From the NCBI GenBank assembly GCA_033026295.1, contig CM065183.1:22721855-22785854 (forward strand): a DNA stretch of 64,000 nt. The letters run 5' to 3'. The stretch comes from Channa striata. Lineage: Eukaryota > Chordata > Actinopteri > Anabantiformes > Channidae. The notes beneath the pieces were generated by a model. That model searched no databases. It saw nothing but the letters and a program-made list of their open reading frames with translations, and was not told the origin of the DNA. Below are positions 34,809-48,150 of the stretch, piece after piece. The position numbers were made by a program, and so were the translations under genes. Each line of letters starts with the position of its first letter. Within the stretch, counting starts at the first letter, position 1.

Positions 34809-37478
34809 GTCAAGCCAGAAGCAGGACACCACCCTACCAGTATAGACCAGATTTCTATCCTTTTGGGGTGCCTTACCTATGCACTTCCAATAGAACTTAA
34901 GCAAACTGCATTTGAACCAACCCAAAGCTTCCACGGTCTCAACTACAAAACCCAGGAGGAATCCCTGCAGCAGCGCCCAAATTACATAAGCCAGTTCTTT
35001 GGCCAATGTAACACCAAAACCTTTGAAGGGACTGTAAAATGCACAAACATAAAATGTTTAAATCTGTTTTATGGTATCAAGACATATCGATATTTCTGCT
35101 GAAGCAGCAGACAAGTATCAATTTAAATTCACTTTTCTGAACATCGTCCTCTGTTCTGTCCTCAAGGACCTCTGTGCAGATTTGTGGTTCAAAGGAGTTT
35201 CTCGCTGCCAGCTTTCCTCTTTCATAACTGTAGCATAAGATGCTTTTTGCTAAACTACTTTTTCTAACAAGGATCAAATTGGTCTCCTTTCCTTCCCTGT
35301 GGTGTGTCTTGTGGCCCAGAAGTGCCTCAGCCAGTTTAAACCTGGGTGTTGGCAACACTTGAGTGGAGAAATCCAGACCTCAGTTTGCTTCAAACGAATG
35401 TGTCTGACCACATGTGCAGTTTAAGAGTTTCAACATTAATCTTCTGCATGTCTTGAAGGCAAAGCTGGATTATCCACCAAGAAAGAACTGCCTAGAGCTC
35501 TAGCTAATTTGATTATTACAAATACTTTTGATAACATAATCCACCAAAAACACAATTAAAACATTATGTATAGGACCCTATGGTGGTCTTTTTACCCAAT
35601 CGTAAGATTGTTTTAACAGCTATTAATAATTTGGTCTGGTCGTGAAGTGGTTGTTATGTTTACCTCTTGTTTCGATTTTTTTTTTCACAAATTCAGACCA
35701 AAATTTGTCAAAAAAGCCCCATTTCCATTAATGAGAAATAACGTTGCACACAAAAATGCCCTGACTCCTGAATCTGCTGTTTTCTGGGCACAGTTGGCCA
35801 GTGCTCCATATTCAGGTTTCTAAGATCATAACTTTGTGTTTACATTTGCAGCATATAACTAGACCCAAAATCCTTTATCATAACCAAATGCAAATGTAAA
35901 CATGGTCATTCCTTTACATGTCTGAGGTGGGAGCAGCAAAAGCACAACAAGAGTTTATCCTAAATATCAAGAAGGCAACTGTTGTCAGTTCTCAGTTTGT
36001 GATAGGTCAAGGCCACTTCCTCTAAAGGGTCCCGGGGTGGCTACTTTGTTCAGATCTACCCACACCATTAACACCAAGGATAAAACCAAACCGTCTAAAT
36101 GTAAATGAAAATGCCCCTTGTCCTGTGTCATAATCTTGTTTCAAAACATTTGAATGTGTAAATCGGCACAAAATATTGAAAGATTGTCAAGAACTTCAGC
36201 TGCCATTAGGAGGACTAACATGCTGTTTGAGGCACACTGAGGCCTTCACTGTTTCTATTTTGGAAGGACTGAGGTTGTAGTGGCTCAGAGAAGTGTTTGG
36301 AAGGGTCTTTACAAGTTCCTTCAGATGTTCCTTAAATCATTTTGGAATGTCTCCTGATGGTTGTGTAGAAAGTTGTAGAAAGTTCTTCAGATTTTGAGGG
36401 CTAAGGTTGCATCTTTTTGCAGTCATTTTTTTCCCTGCACGTTGTTCCCAGGACAGACAGTGAGGCTGTTGTTGTGTGTAACCTAGTTTTTTAAATATTT
36501 ATTATCACATAAACAAACACAGCTCACCAAGCGTCTGTAAGTGGTTCTCTGTTTGATGTGATTTTTGGATGAAAGCTATTTAAAACCTAATATATTTGCT
36601 TGGTGCATATTGGACACCACACATGATGGGCAGCGTGTTTACATGTACCAGTTATTTGCTGCAGTTTATACGTTAAAACCTGATGTGTCTTTTCGAACAC
36701 TTTTACCACAGTAACCTCCTTATGCAGCATTTAGATATGAAAACCAGACTAGGATCATTGAAGGCCTCCTCCTCCACGAGACTGTTTCTGATGATATTAT
36801 AAAGAAAAGAGAAGATGCTTTGAGACACATGAGGATTTTAACCTAAATCAAATCTCTGCCACTAAGATTACATGTCTGAAATACTTTAGTTAGGTACAAA
36901 GCAACAACCAAACTTCATCTGCTGTTTACACTGGGATTCATTTCATGAGTCAAAGCCACAAAATGTTGTTCCTTCTTCTCACCGACATTATTGTTACAGT
37001 TACTGTCAGTAAGGTGTTTTCTTAGACCGTAGGCTAACAGCGTACGGCAAACTGCTAGCACCTAAACCGCCAATCAGCTGCGTTTGGTACCAGGTTGGTC
37101 ATCAGGTTACCTGGCCCAGTCAGTGTACCGTCCCGGTGAAATGTTTGGGCTTGAAATGCTTAGTTGTTGTGTAGCTAGCAGATGTTATACCCAGACGATT
37201 TAGGCTAGCACAGAGACTGGGACAAATCTGCCAGCTTGAGTGAAAAATTTAGCCCACGTATCCACAAAGCAGCTAGCATACACCAGAGTAAAGCGCTATC
37301 TCATTTTAAAACTTTGGTTTAAATGTTGAATCCTAGTAAAGGGCTGTTTGCCTAGTTAAATCTCATATGGTCACATGGGGGTCTCACTTTGCTTATTATC
37401 TTGTTGTTCGCAGACAGCACATGTTAGCTTGCATATTAGCATCCAGAGTCTTTAAAATGTGGATGGGAAGTAAATAAA
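34809..37478 (+). other. dact1: dact1 3'UTR and adjoining DNA
   Basis: AT-rich sequence after the dact1 TGA with no coding frame. A candidate polyadenylation hexamer AATAAA is at 37,473-37,478; the true end is not determinable from sequence. Confidence 0.4.
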
Positions 37479-38299
37479 CCTGTTAACAGTCTCTGTACAG
37501 TACATGAACTTTATCTTCATACTCAACAGTCTATTCAGTTTTTATGATCATATTATGAATTATTAGCAGGTTTTCAGTGTTTTGAGCACTTCGGATGCTA
37601 AGCTGGACCTGTGGTGTCTCTTCAGACAAACAGAACATTTTCTCATCAGACTCTGGAGACACGGCAAAAACTTTGACATTCTTTGTACATTTTCCTTTTT
37701 ACTACGTTGTTGGAGTTTTCTATGCAGCCTTAAATTAGTTTGCTGGCAGGGATTTGAATTCCCTGTGAGGGTCTGGTCCAGTTATAAATAGCTCGTCTGA
37801 AGCTTTGAAATGCCCCAGAACGCTCATGTTCAGCTGTCACATGCCTTTTTCTGCCGAGCTGCTCACACTGTTTTGTTTTTTGACAACTCCTTTTACTGTT
37901 TCTCAGCCGAAAGCAGGACTTTGCTCCTGGTCTTTCTGCCCCTCCCTGATGCCCTCCAGCTGTAAACTGTCTCTGTGAACCACTTCAGATACTTTACCTT
38001 TTTATGCTTCATTAAATGTCGACTCCAACATCAGTGTTTTGTGGTTCTGGCTTCGTCTGTTTCCCGAGTCCTGACAGCCTGGACCTGCGGTGTCCCACTT
38101 GGCTTCTGGTGCTGTATCCCCGCTGCTCTGGCCTCTGCAGGAAATCTTTAACATGCACGTTTTTCCCTGCAGTTGCTGGACTCTGATCGCAGTGCAGAAG
38201 CAACAAAAAACCTAAATCTGTCTGTTGGGGGACAGGCACCTCATTTACAGAACATGAGTGAGTGTGTGTAAAAACCTGAATCATTTCATCTCAAACAGC

Positions 38300-38343
38300 G
38301 TCCAACGGTCCAACATGGGTCCCACCCTGTTGGACCGTTGGAC
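38300..38343. repeat. Perfect 16-bp inverted repeat (stem-loop)
   Basis: GTCCAACGGTCCAACA (38,300-38,315) is exactly complementary in reverse to 38,328-38,343. The 12-base middle can extend the stem with GGGT/ACCC past one bulged T, leaving a 3-base loop. Each arm itself contains a GTCCAAC direct repeat. Confidence 0.95.
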
Positions 38344-39710
38344 AGTTCACTAAAAGAACTAAAGAGAATTTCTTATGCTGCTTTAATCTGATTCTTCTGA
38401 CGTTGACTCCAACGCTGACACCCCCCATCCACCAGTCTGCCTGGTCAGGACTGTCTCCTCTTATTAGGGTTTTGTTTATGAACATTTTTGACTCCATGCG
38501 TTGGACACCATACAAACCTAATCTTTTCTGCTGCGTCTGCTTCACTTCCCGTTCTCTCGTCACGACTCTTCTCCAATGACAAATGCAGGACATGTTGTTT
38601 TCACACAGTTGACCCCTCCCCCACATGGACTTCCTCACTCAGCCCCCCCCACACACTTTTTTTTTCTCTGTGTCCATGGAACTGTCATGCTGATTTCATC
38701 CTCTACTCATCATCTTTACAGACATGAACCACCTCAGCACCACTGACACCAGGAAGCTCTCCCCCGTCACGTCACTCCCGAGTCAGTTCTGCATTTCATC
38801 AGTGCTGCTGTAATAGAAACATCTTAAATGTTGCAGCCCTGTTCCGACTTACCGAAGTCCATTGAGGTCTGTTTGAGTTTCTGAAGAACATTTCACTGAC
38901 ATGAGCTCTAATACATAAACGTCTTTCACGACTGAAAGAGACATAGGAGGCAGCAGCTGCACATTTTCCCATTCCCATGAAGCTGTCAATATATTACAAG
39001 GGCAAGAACAAATGATTTCAAGTAAAAGTTGAAACTCATTGGCTGTTCGATATATGTGTGTGTGTGTGTGTGTGTGAGTTTGTGTGTTAGGGAGTGAGTG
39101 GCCGGTTTGGCTGCAAACTCCATCACAGATGGTCGTACAGATGGTCGTACACTTCATCTTTAAATTTTCCTGCTTCTTCTATCTCATTTCTGTCTCCTTA
39201 AATAGAGTGAAAATTTCAGAGGACAGGTGGACAGAACAACACTTGCAGTGTGTCCGTCCTCTGGTTGTTTCCATAATGAACATGAAGCGGGTGAAGTGAA
39301 AGCAGTGATCGATGTGTTGTGCACAGGACGACACTCCCCTGGAATTCGTTTCCAAGATGTCTACGCTCAGAGAACAACTGTGCTGTTGCTGACTCAGGTT
39401 TCTCTGCAGCTCAGTCTAGGCCTGAAATGGAACATTGGTAACTCACAGCACAGCGATGTGACGTCCCTCCGATCTGCTGCAGGCCAAATCTCGGCATTCC
39501 ACGGATGTTCACCGATATATATTTGTGCCACGTCTTAAACAATGAGGAAACCTGTGTGCTTTACCAAAAAATGTCTCACTGAACAATTGTGCTGCTGTTG
39601 TGTCTCCATGAGTCCTGGTCCCTCAGATCATTAACAGTGACTAACCTGCACACACAGACGCCGAGTTCACGACAGAGGGAAACAAGGTTTTCGGTTCGTT
39701 CACCACAGTG

Positions 39711-39714
<4 letters not shown>

Positions 39715-39796
<82 letters not shown>

Positions 39797-39935
39797 TTGT
39801 CTTTCTATACTTGTGAAGACCCTCAAGTCTGGACCCTCTAAAAGCCTTTTGAACTTATGTGGACCAGCTAAAATGTCCTCACAACAATGGTATTGAAACC
39901 ATATTTGTCAACAGAAAGCTATAAAGATCTGCCCA

Positions 39936-39970
<35 letters not shown>
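39715..39970. mobile_element. CA-bounded interspersed repeat, copy 1
   Basis: A (CA)40 array (39,715-39,794) is followed by 'atttgtctttctatacttgtgaagaccct', 'aaaagccttttgaacttatgtggacc' and 'tgtcctcacaa', then a second CA array (39,937-39,970). This matches a common percomorph repeat whose ends are CA arrays. Other copies: 40,986, 47,938 and 63,505. Confidence 0.65.
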
Positions 39971-39971
<1 letters not shown>

Positions 39972-40985
39972 ACTACCTTGTCCTTCACACTCAGCTGCAG
40001 CTGTCTCCACATTTCCTCCTGTGTCTCAGTGGACACATTTTACTTTACAACTTATTTATTTATGAACACTGAGGACACTTGGCCAGTGTGAGGATGTTTC
40101 TAACACTGTGAGTAAACTGGAGCATATGGAAAGAAAACTGCAAGAATAAACGTTGCACACAGAGACCAATGAAAATCCCAAATGAGAGACTTAAGCAGTT
40201 GGAGTTGAAACGGCATCAGTTTTTTTTCCAGCACATCATCAGACTGGTGGAGAAATCATCGATTGTCCTCTGTCTGGAAAGACGCCGAGCTTCTCCGGAA
40301 AACAGCTTTTGACCTCTGACCTTTCAGAGCTCCTCATGATAAAACCCTTACACCTTCACATAGGCAAGAGGCTGCGGGTCGACGTCCTGCAGGCAGAAGC
40401 AGAAAATAACAGGAAAGCTCAGTGGGACATCAGGACTATTTTCAGTCAATCAATCAGAGACACAGAGAGTCTGAGCACAGTTCACCTGGAGCCATGAAAG
40501 AGGAAGACTGGAGGTTTGAAGGGTTTTTATTTCAGCTGAGATTCCCTGCCCACATTCTGGACTTTGAAGTGTCTGTGGGAAGTGGGCGCATCCTGGCGAC
40601 GGATGAAACAGACGGACAGCAGTTTACAACCTGTGTCCCTCCATCACATCTGGATCCGTCATCTCACATCAAATAGATCCAGTTTTATAGGTTCAGCTCC
40701 CGTCCAAGTCAGCTTTTATGGCTTTTCTGTCTTTCCTGTTTTATGCTCTTTGTCTTTTTTCTCGTCCGCCCCCCTTGTGCTGTCCCACACAATCACCGTT
40801 CAGGTTCCCTCCGCTTACCTCAGCTGCAGTTTACAGACATACGTGAGCCTCGCCACATACTGCTCTGAATGTTGTCAGTGGGGGACAGGTCTGGACTGTT
40901 CAGACACTTCAGACCATTCTGATGTCAAACCCGCACAATGTGGTTTACTGAAAAAGACATAGTTACTCATGCTGTGGCATTAATA

Positions 40986-41100
40986 CCCCCCACACACACA
41001 CACACGTTTGTCTTTATCTACTAGTGACAACACTCATTGACATAATACAGCCCAAAGCTCTCGACCCGAACCAATTCTGATCCTAATTCAATGTTGCTCT
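40986..41100. mobile_element. CA-bounded interspersed repeat, copy 2 (partial)
   Basis: A CA tract is followed by 'gtttgtctttatctactagtgacaacactcattgacataatacag'. This is the same family as the copies at 39.8, 47.9 and 63.5 kb. Confidence 0.6.
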
Positions 41101-44100
41101 GAAGATATTTTCTTTTGTACAATGTCCACAGTTTTTTTGGAAACAGGATTGTATGTGAAGTAGAAGGTGACGCAGGACCGAAAATCTCACTTTACGTCCT
41201 GCTAACGTGTTTTGATGGGATAGAGCACATGAAAAGACATGAAGCAGTGTCTCCCTCAGAGACGTAAACCTCTGCAACAGCTTTCCATCCCACTCCGTCT
41301 TCAGGCTAAAGAGCTGAAAGTCGCCCACGCTGCCGCCCACGCTGTGCTCATTATCATGAACCCCTAAACCACGCCACTGCGGTGCTGCTGCAGCGTGATT
41401 ACTGAAGGTGCTTTTGACTGGGAGCTGAGGACAGACATGGGTGGGAGGACAGTCCAAAGCATGTTGTTCATACTTGATTTGTGTTTCAGTAACTGTGTTA
41501 CACTGAATTTGAATCAGAAGCAGAGAAGAAGTTTGAATATCAGAATTTGCATGAAGCACATCCCCACCTGCCTGCACCTAACCCTACACCCAACAAGACA
41601 AAACAAACGTCCTTGTCTTCTACCGACAGCATCGCTGGGAGACTCATCAACAGTCTGCGCTTTCTCTTTCTGTGAGGATTCTCCTTTCCACAGTTATTGT
41701 CCCAAAACCTTAAACGTTTTTACTATAATAAAGTGTCGTCAGAAATGCCCTCACATCCACAGACACACAGATTCATCTTCTGTCTCCATGACAACAGTTT
41801 CAGCTGAAACAAAAACATCTCACAGACCTGTTGTTTCAGAGTTTACATCTCACCATGTACAGGTCAAAGAACAGGAAGTCCTCTCACTTCTTCCGTTTTA
41901 CCCAGAATTCTTTGGGAGGTGAGTTGTGTGGACCTGCCATAGCCAGGTATCCCAAAATGCCTTGTGCCAACCAGAGGCCTCGGGGTTTGAGATCAGAGCT
42001 GAGAAAAGGAATTCTCAATGTTTTGTTTTTGTCATGACTGATGTCAGCCCTTCACTTCCACTTCCTGACCTGGACTTTTATTTTCTTGCCTTTTTTCCCC
42101 ACGTCCTGTTTCCACTCCATAGTTAACTTTACCAATTTCACTACTAATCACTCACCTTGATTGTTTTCGCTTGTTCCGCTGCCTATTTATACCTGCCTTT
42201 CACCACAGCTCTCTGCCAGGTTCTTGTCGTTGCTCCTGATGAACACACGCTGTCTTTGGATTATTCGGATCCCCACATTTGCATCACTCACTCAAGCTTT
42301 TGGACTCTTTGCCTGTTTTCCCTGTGGTCTGAGGTTTGGTCTCTGGTTTTCGGTCTTTGTGTGTTTTTTTGTTTCCCTGTGTGTTCTGTTCTTAGTGTTT
42401 CCCTGACATTTTCAGCCTGCCCTGTTTCCCCCCTCTCTCGGGTTTTTTCTCGTGTTCCCCTCGGCCTGACAGTGTTAGTTTAATTTAGTTATATGTTTTT
42501 GTCACGTTTCACGTCCCATTTGTCCCGTTGTCGTCCTTTTGGGTCTTCAAATCCACCCACACGGTTGACAGTTTTATTCATAAACTCTCTGAATGATATT
42601 TTGATGCAGTAAATGATCGGAGCGCTTCTTCCGGCACAGTATTTGTTCAAACGAGGGAAAGAGTGGAGGCTGAGACAGCTGCCCCCCTCTTTCCCACTGT
42701 GTGTCCCCGATGAGCTGCTGTTGTTGTCCTCACCCCCACCCCCCCCACACCTTCACCACCTTTGAGAGTCCACAGGGAGACAACAAACGTCAGAGCTGGC
42801 CACATGTCACCAAGTTACAGAGAATCGGGGGGGTCAGAGCTGTTTTCGTGTTGTTGTCCCCCACCCCCCTAAACACTCACACACATCAGACTTGTTTGTG
42901 CTATGTTGATTATTACAGCAGGTTGTAGTTTTCCCTCCTAAATTCAGCCATTTTGGCAGTAGTGGTATTACCGCCAGTGTTGGCGACATTGCCGAAAAGG
43001 AAAACCTAGTACACGTTCCCACAGAGGCTTCAAGTTCTGGCACTACAGGCAAATCCTGAAGGTCTAAAGCACACACCTGAACACACACACACATCCATCA
43101 CCTTTAAATGAAACTTTTTAACACGCACAGGAATTCAGTTAAAGTACACATGCTTTGTGTTACTCCCGCAAACACAGTCAATTCAAAGCAGATTTCTGTT
43201 GTGACAAAACGTACGGAAACTGGTAGATTAGATATTTGAAAATATAAGTGCTGAGTACTTTTTTGGGTGTATTCTACACCCAACACCGATTACTGCATAC
43301 ATGAAACCAGCTAGCATATCACCAGTTGGGGATTTACTGTTGTCAGGCCTGTTGGTGCCACCGAATCAAATCAATGTCAATTAAAATAAAATGACCTGAA
43401 TACAGTGAAGTTTCACGAAAACAATGAAAGTGTGTTTACATATTAACTTGTTTCCATGGAGATGACTGCATGTTTTTGACTGTGCTGTTCTTCTAAAACA
43501 CCTCCTCCTCCTCTGTGACCTCTGACCTCTCCTCATGCACTCACAAACACACTGATGCAAGAGCTGTCAAATGTCCAGCATCTGGATTAGCTTTATTTTG
43601 GAGGCTGCTTCCTTTGAACTGTCTCAGCTGAGAACTGCTGACATTACAGGAAATGGATTCAAACTGCTGACTCTTCACCAGTCCTGATGACATCAGCTCT
43701 CATGCTGCAGCCGTTTAGACCCATAAAGAATCAATCAATAATCAGTCAGATCCAGTCACTGACAGGGTAACGTCATGACAACCAACAGCACAGTCAGTTA
43801 TTGATTAACACACGTTTGAATTGTTTTTAAAACACTGACTAATCATATTTCACTTCAGGAGCAATAACTACTTTAGTCAACTAAAGTCGATTTCAGCGAG
43901 TAAAAATCAAATGAGTTCTATTATTTTTCCACAAATATACATTTGTAACATTAATGTGAAAGAACCAACCGACTCCTCACAGCTACTCTCAGGTTCAGGG
44001 TTGAGACGCACCCGAAGAACAAAGATGTTGTCCCGACTTGGATCGTTACCTCACATCTCCATGGAAACCGACTGCACAGTGGCATGATTGGCAGGCGAGC

Positions 44101-44879
44101 TGAGGGATACAGGGAAAAAATTAAACGGAGAGGATGAGACAGAGAGAGAACAGGGTGGGTCTGAAACATTTAACATCGGGGGACATTTGCACAGTCAATT
44201 TTAATCCCTCAATGTGGTTCATAACAAACATTCATAACGAATCTGTGAGAAAACGCAAAACCTGAGTCGTTTTAGGACCGAGACCGGGATCCGTAATCCG
44301 GATTTACACTCTGTCAGTGAGACACTGCAAAAACCGAATGAGTCCTGTCTCCAACTGAGGGAAAATGTATGTGAAAGCACAAAAATATTGACCTCGTTTC
44401 ACAAACCAGGTCAATCTATTCTGGGGGAAGGACGGAGGTGTGTGCGTGTGGGGGGGGGGTGTTAAGCAGGAAAATATCCACTGTATTTTGTAGGTACATA
44501 ATAACCTGCAGGAGGAGGAGGTCTGCCAGTGACCTCTTATCTGTGACCTCTGACCCCAGGGAGCCGCCTCCGAGGAAGCACCTGGTGACCCGGAATGACT
44601 GAATCCAGATCAGTTGATAAACCGTTTCCAGCATGCTAACACCCAAACAGGAAGTTAGAAACATTTGAAACAGACAAACCCTGTGTGGTGTCTTGTTGTG
44701 TCTTCACAATGATGATGATCGTGATGGATCACGGCCCCACAGTAAAATCTGGTCCTTTTCAGATCTTAGTACATTCCCATTTTAACCAGTGTCCCAGTTA
44801 AAGGTCCCGTGTTTTCTCATGTCCCCTGTTTGACCTCAATGTGATGAATGATCCAATTAACCCACTGACAGGGCACAAG

Positions 44880-44896
44880 TGTGTGTGTGTGTGTGT

Positions 44897-44927
<31 letters not shown>
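44880..44927. repeat. (GT)n microsatellite
   Basis: About 24 GT units with one GA interruption. Confidence 0.95.
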
Positions 44928-46489
44928 GGTGAGGGGGGTTCATTAGCATCATCATTAGCCGAGGTTATTACAGCCTGGAGGGGACATCAAAGACGCATTC
45001 ATCCACTGGTCCTACTGTCTCTCTGAGGACAGCCCCTCTTTACCCCCCCATCCTGAGCCCTCAAAGAGACACTGAAAACACACTGTCTGACAACATGTCC
45101 TCCCATTCTGCAACTAAACACCCAGATTCCTCAGCAAAGTGGTCAAAGGTCAAAGTCACATATTAATGTCTCCACAGGAAGACAAGACTGAAGAGGAGAA
45201 ACCAAGCTGACTGTAGGAAGAGAATTAAATCTGCTCTCAAAGCGAAGCATGCTGGGAGAATCCTGTGTTAAGAACAAACATGATGTGACTCGCCACACTT
45301 CCACAGACTCTGTGATTGTAGCTGCCGTTGAACTTGTCTTTGTCCCCTTCGTTTATCATCTGTCCGTACGCCGTGTGACCACTCTTAGCTGCCTCCGTGA
45401 CACCTGAGCATCAGCTAATGAAGAGCAGGTCTGTATGCTGCAGACCCAGTGTGTGCAGCTCTGAATAAAACTCTACATGTTCTGACATGTCAGACCTGAA
45501 CATATTCTTCACTGTATTTCACAGTTTTTGCTTAAAATCTGGAAGCTAACGGGTGTTAGCAGCTGCAGCTGATGTTTGAGGAAGTACACACAGTGCTCAC
45601 CCTAACACTGACACACGCACTCACAGCGTCCAAAGGCGGCCAGAGGCTTCATGAATTAATGAGCTAAAGGTTTGGTGGGGTTCTGGTTTAGGAGGCCTCA
45701 GTTCAGATTGGGTTTCTCTGATGCCTGAATTTATAAAGCTCAGACCTAAGACCAGGTAGAGAGAGTCTCCAGCCTAGTGTCCATCAGTCCTCATTCTCCC
45801 ACGCTGCAGCTCTGTCCTCGTGGACTCATTTGGTCCTAGGTTGGTGTAATCAGAACCACTGGAAATGTATTTGACGCTTCTGTTCCGGCTAATTTGGTCC
45901 TGCAGGATGGAATAGGCACGTTTGGTGTTTTATTCAGAAAGTCTGAAACTAACACACAGCAAAGACAAATTATCTGAGGGACAAAAGCCGCAGCTTTCCT
46001 CAGGAAGAGACACTGCTCCGCAAAAACAGCAGCAACTCCAAAAAACCGGCATTTGCCCTTAGTTATGTCTCGCTGAAGATGGATTTGAGTGTGGACAGGG
46101 GACCCTAACTTTGTTGTATTATATGAATGTAAATCTGCTTCTTCACCCTCCGTGTAGTTAAAATCCTCGAGGACTGAGCTTGACACATAAACACAGTCAG
46201 TGTTTGATTGGCTGTAAAATCAGACCTTTACAGTTCAGGATTTACTGGGAATGTGTTGGGTTTACAGAGGAGATGCTTAGTCTGTGTATGTGCTCCTAGC
46301 TTTTCTATTGTCCTGAAGTTTCGCAATCCAGGTTACAGTCATGTCCTCTTTGTGTCTCCATGTGTGTCACCTTCATCATCTGATCCCTTCTGTTCCTCCC
46401 AGCATTGAATCATGTGTATTTTACGGCCTCTCAGCAGCAGCTCTATTAGTAAATTGACTCCTCAAGATGATTTACGCCCTTAGGAAATT

Positions 46490-47150
46490 AACTAGAACAC
46501 TGCTGCTCCTGCTAGAACCCTCAAAAATATCCAGGACGTGTTTAAATGTTTGTCCTTCTGACTTGAAAGGAGTCTTGTCATTGGGCACCTGAACAGGTGG
46601 ACCAGGACACTCTGGACAGATTATGGCCTGGCCTCAAAGGGCCTCAGGATCCTCAAGGAAGAGCCTGACAGGCTGCAGAGAGATGCCGGGAGGACTCCCC
46701 GATTAGTTTTAAAACTGTCTCATGGATCCCAGGAATCTTCGACTTACAGAAATGTCTTCGTGTAAAATTCTCCAAATTATCCCAAAACCTGACCAGAAGG
46801 TTGCTATTAATGATCTCAGAACCTTCCTAATGACAACTGACTGCTGGAACCCTCTAAATGGCACCTTAGGACCTTATTAATAACCTTTATGGTCTCTAAC
46901 ATCCCTGTGATTGCTCGTTGAACTTGAACCACTAACACTGTGGTTCATGAGCGACTGATCTACAACGTCCTTAGTAATCCTTAAAACCTTCCCGAAGACT
47001 GTGAGAATGCTCGTAATTAAGAACCTTCTCATTTACCAATTTAAAGAACCCTGAATCGTTCTCCTTAGCCCAGGAATCTTTGTTAATGACTTGGAGAAGA
47101 TGAAATCCTTAGAACTCCGTACAGCCTTTGGACCAAACATCTAAAACCTT
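46490..47150. repeat. Decayed tandem repeat with 'agaacctt..ttaatgac' motif
   Basis: Variants of 'agaaccttcctaatgac' / 'ttaggaccttattaataacc' / 'agaaccctgaatc' recur at irregular spacing of roughly 30-50 bases across about 650 bases. The pattern suggests an old minisatellite; the period cannot be fixed by eye. Confidence 0.45.
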
Positions 47151-47257
47151 AATGATCACTGAAGCCTTATTCCTGCGTTACAATCACACACCCTGGGCAG
47201 TGATTTCAGAGGTCACAGTGGTGTCATCACAACATCAGTCAGTTTACTGCTGCAGGC

Positions 47258-47299
47258 TGTGTGTGTGTGTGTGTGTGTGTCTGTGTGTGTGTGTGTGTG
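47258..47299. repeat. (GT)n microsatellite
   Basis: About 21 units with a single CT interruption. Confidence 0.95.
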
Positions 47300-47799
47300 A
47301 ATCACAGGATCATCAGAGGATGATCACCATCATGTTCAGCTGGAGACACAAATACTGCAGGGTGACAACTCCAACACACAAGTCTTACAAACCAAACGTA
47401 AATCTGCAGTGAGGTGAGAGGCCAACATGTCCCCTTCAGGTTGTCCACATGCAGATGAACTATGTGAGACATCGTTGTCTTGAGGACCGACTGTCACACC
47501 AGAGACCAGAATTCATATCCCACATTTAAGGTCAGTTCCTGGTTTCACCTAGACAAAGCACTTGTCCTACTGTGACAGGACAGGTGCTGTATACTTTACT
47601 TCCTGTTTGTTCATGACTGATTTTAGCTGCTGGGACTCATTGTCCCTCACTAAAACTGGGGCAGAATGTGAGACACAGGGACAGGGTCTAAATCACAGCA
47701 GATCTGTGAGTCTGAACGAAAACTGAATAATAATTCTCCTCCCTACAGAAGACTCCTTTTGTTGCCCTCAGGCGAAAACTGCTTTAATTGAAGGGTTTG

Positions 47800-47801
<2 letters not shown>

Positions 47802-47840
<39 letters not shown>
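47802..47840. repeat. (TG)n microsatellite
   Basis: About 19 uninterrupted TG units. Confidence 0.95.
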
Positions 47841-47841
<1 letters not shown>

Positions 47842-47937
47842 AAACCTGCCTGGTTTATTAAACAGCGGCGTCTGATTTAATTGCTGCTGCAGGCTCAGAT
47901 GGAGTCAGAGAAAGCCCTGAATGTCATCCTACAGTGC

Positions 47938-48150
47938 ACGCACACGTTTGTACAGCATTACCTGTGAGGACACTCTTTGACATAATACAATCCTAGGACC
48001 CGTCCCCGCACTCTAACCATCACAACTAAATGCCTGACTGCAAACAAAACCTGATTCTAACCCTGATCCTAAAACCCAGTATTTTAAAAAATTGTGAGGA
48101 CTATAGTGAATTTTTGTGAATCTCCTCACTTCCCAAAAATTTCCTCACTC
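47938..48150. mobile_element. CA-bounded interspersed repeat, copy 3
   Basis: 'cgcacacacgtttgta', 'gtgaggacactctttgacataatac', 'ctaaccatcacaactaaatgcctga' and two terminal 'cctcact' phrases match the family of 39.8 kb. The flanking CA array here is nearly lost. Confidence 0.6.

Noticed and set aside
39715..39970. CRISPR-like repeat-spacer appearance of CA arrays
   Set aside because: The arrays are simple dinucleotide repeats in a vertebrate genome, with no spacer structure.
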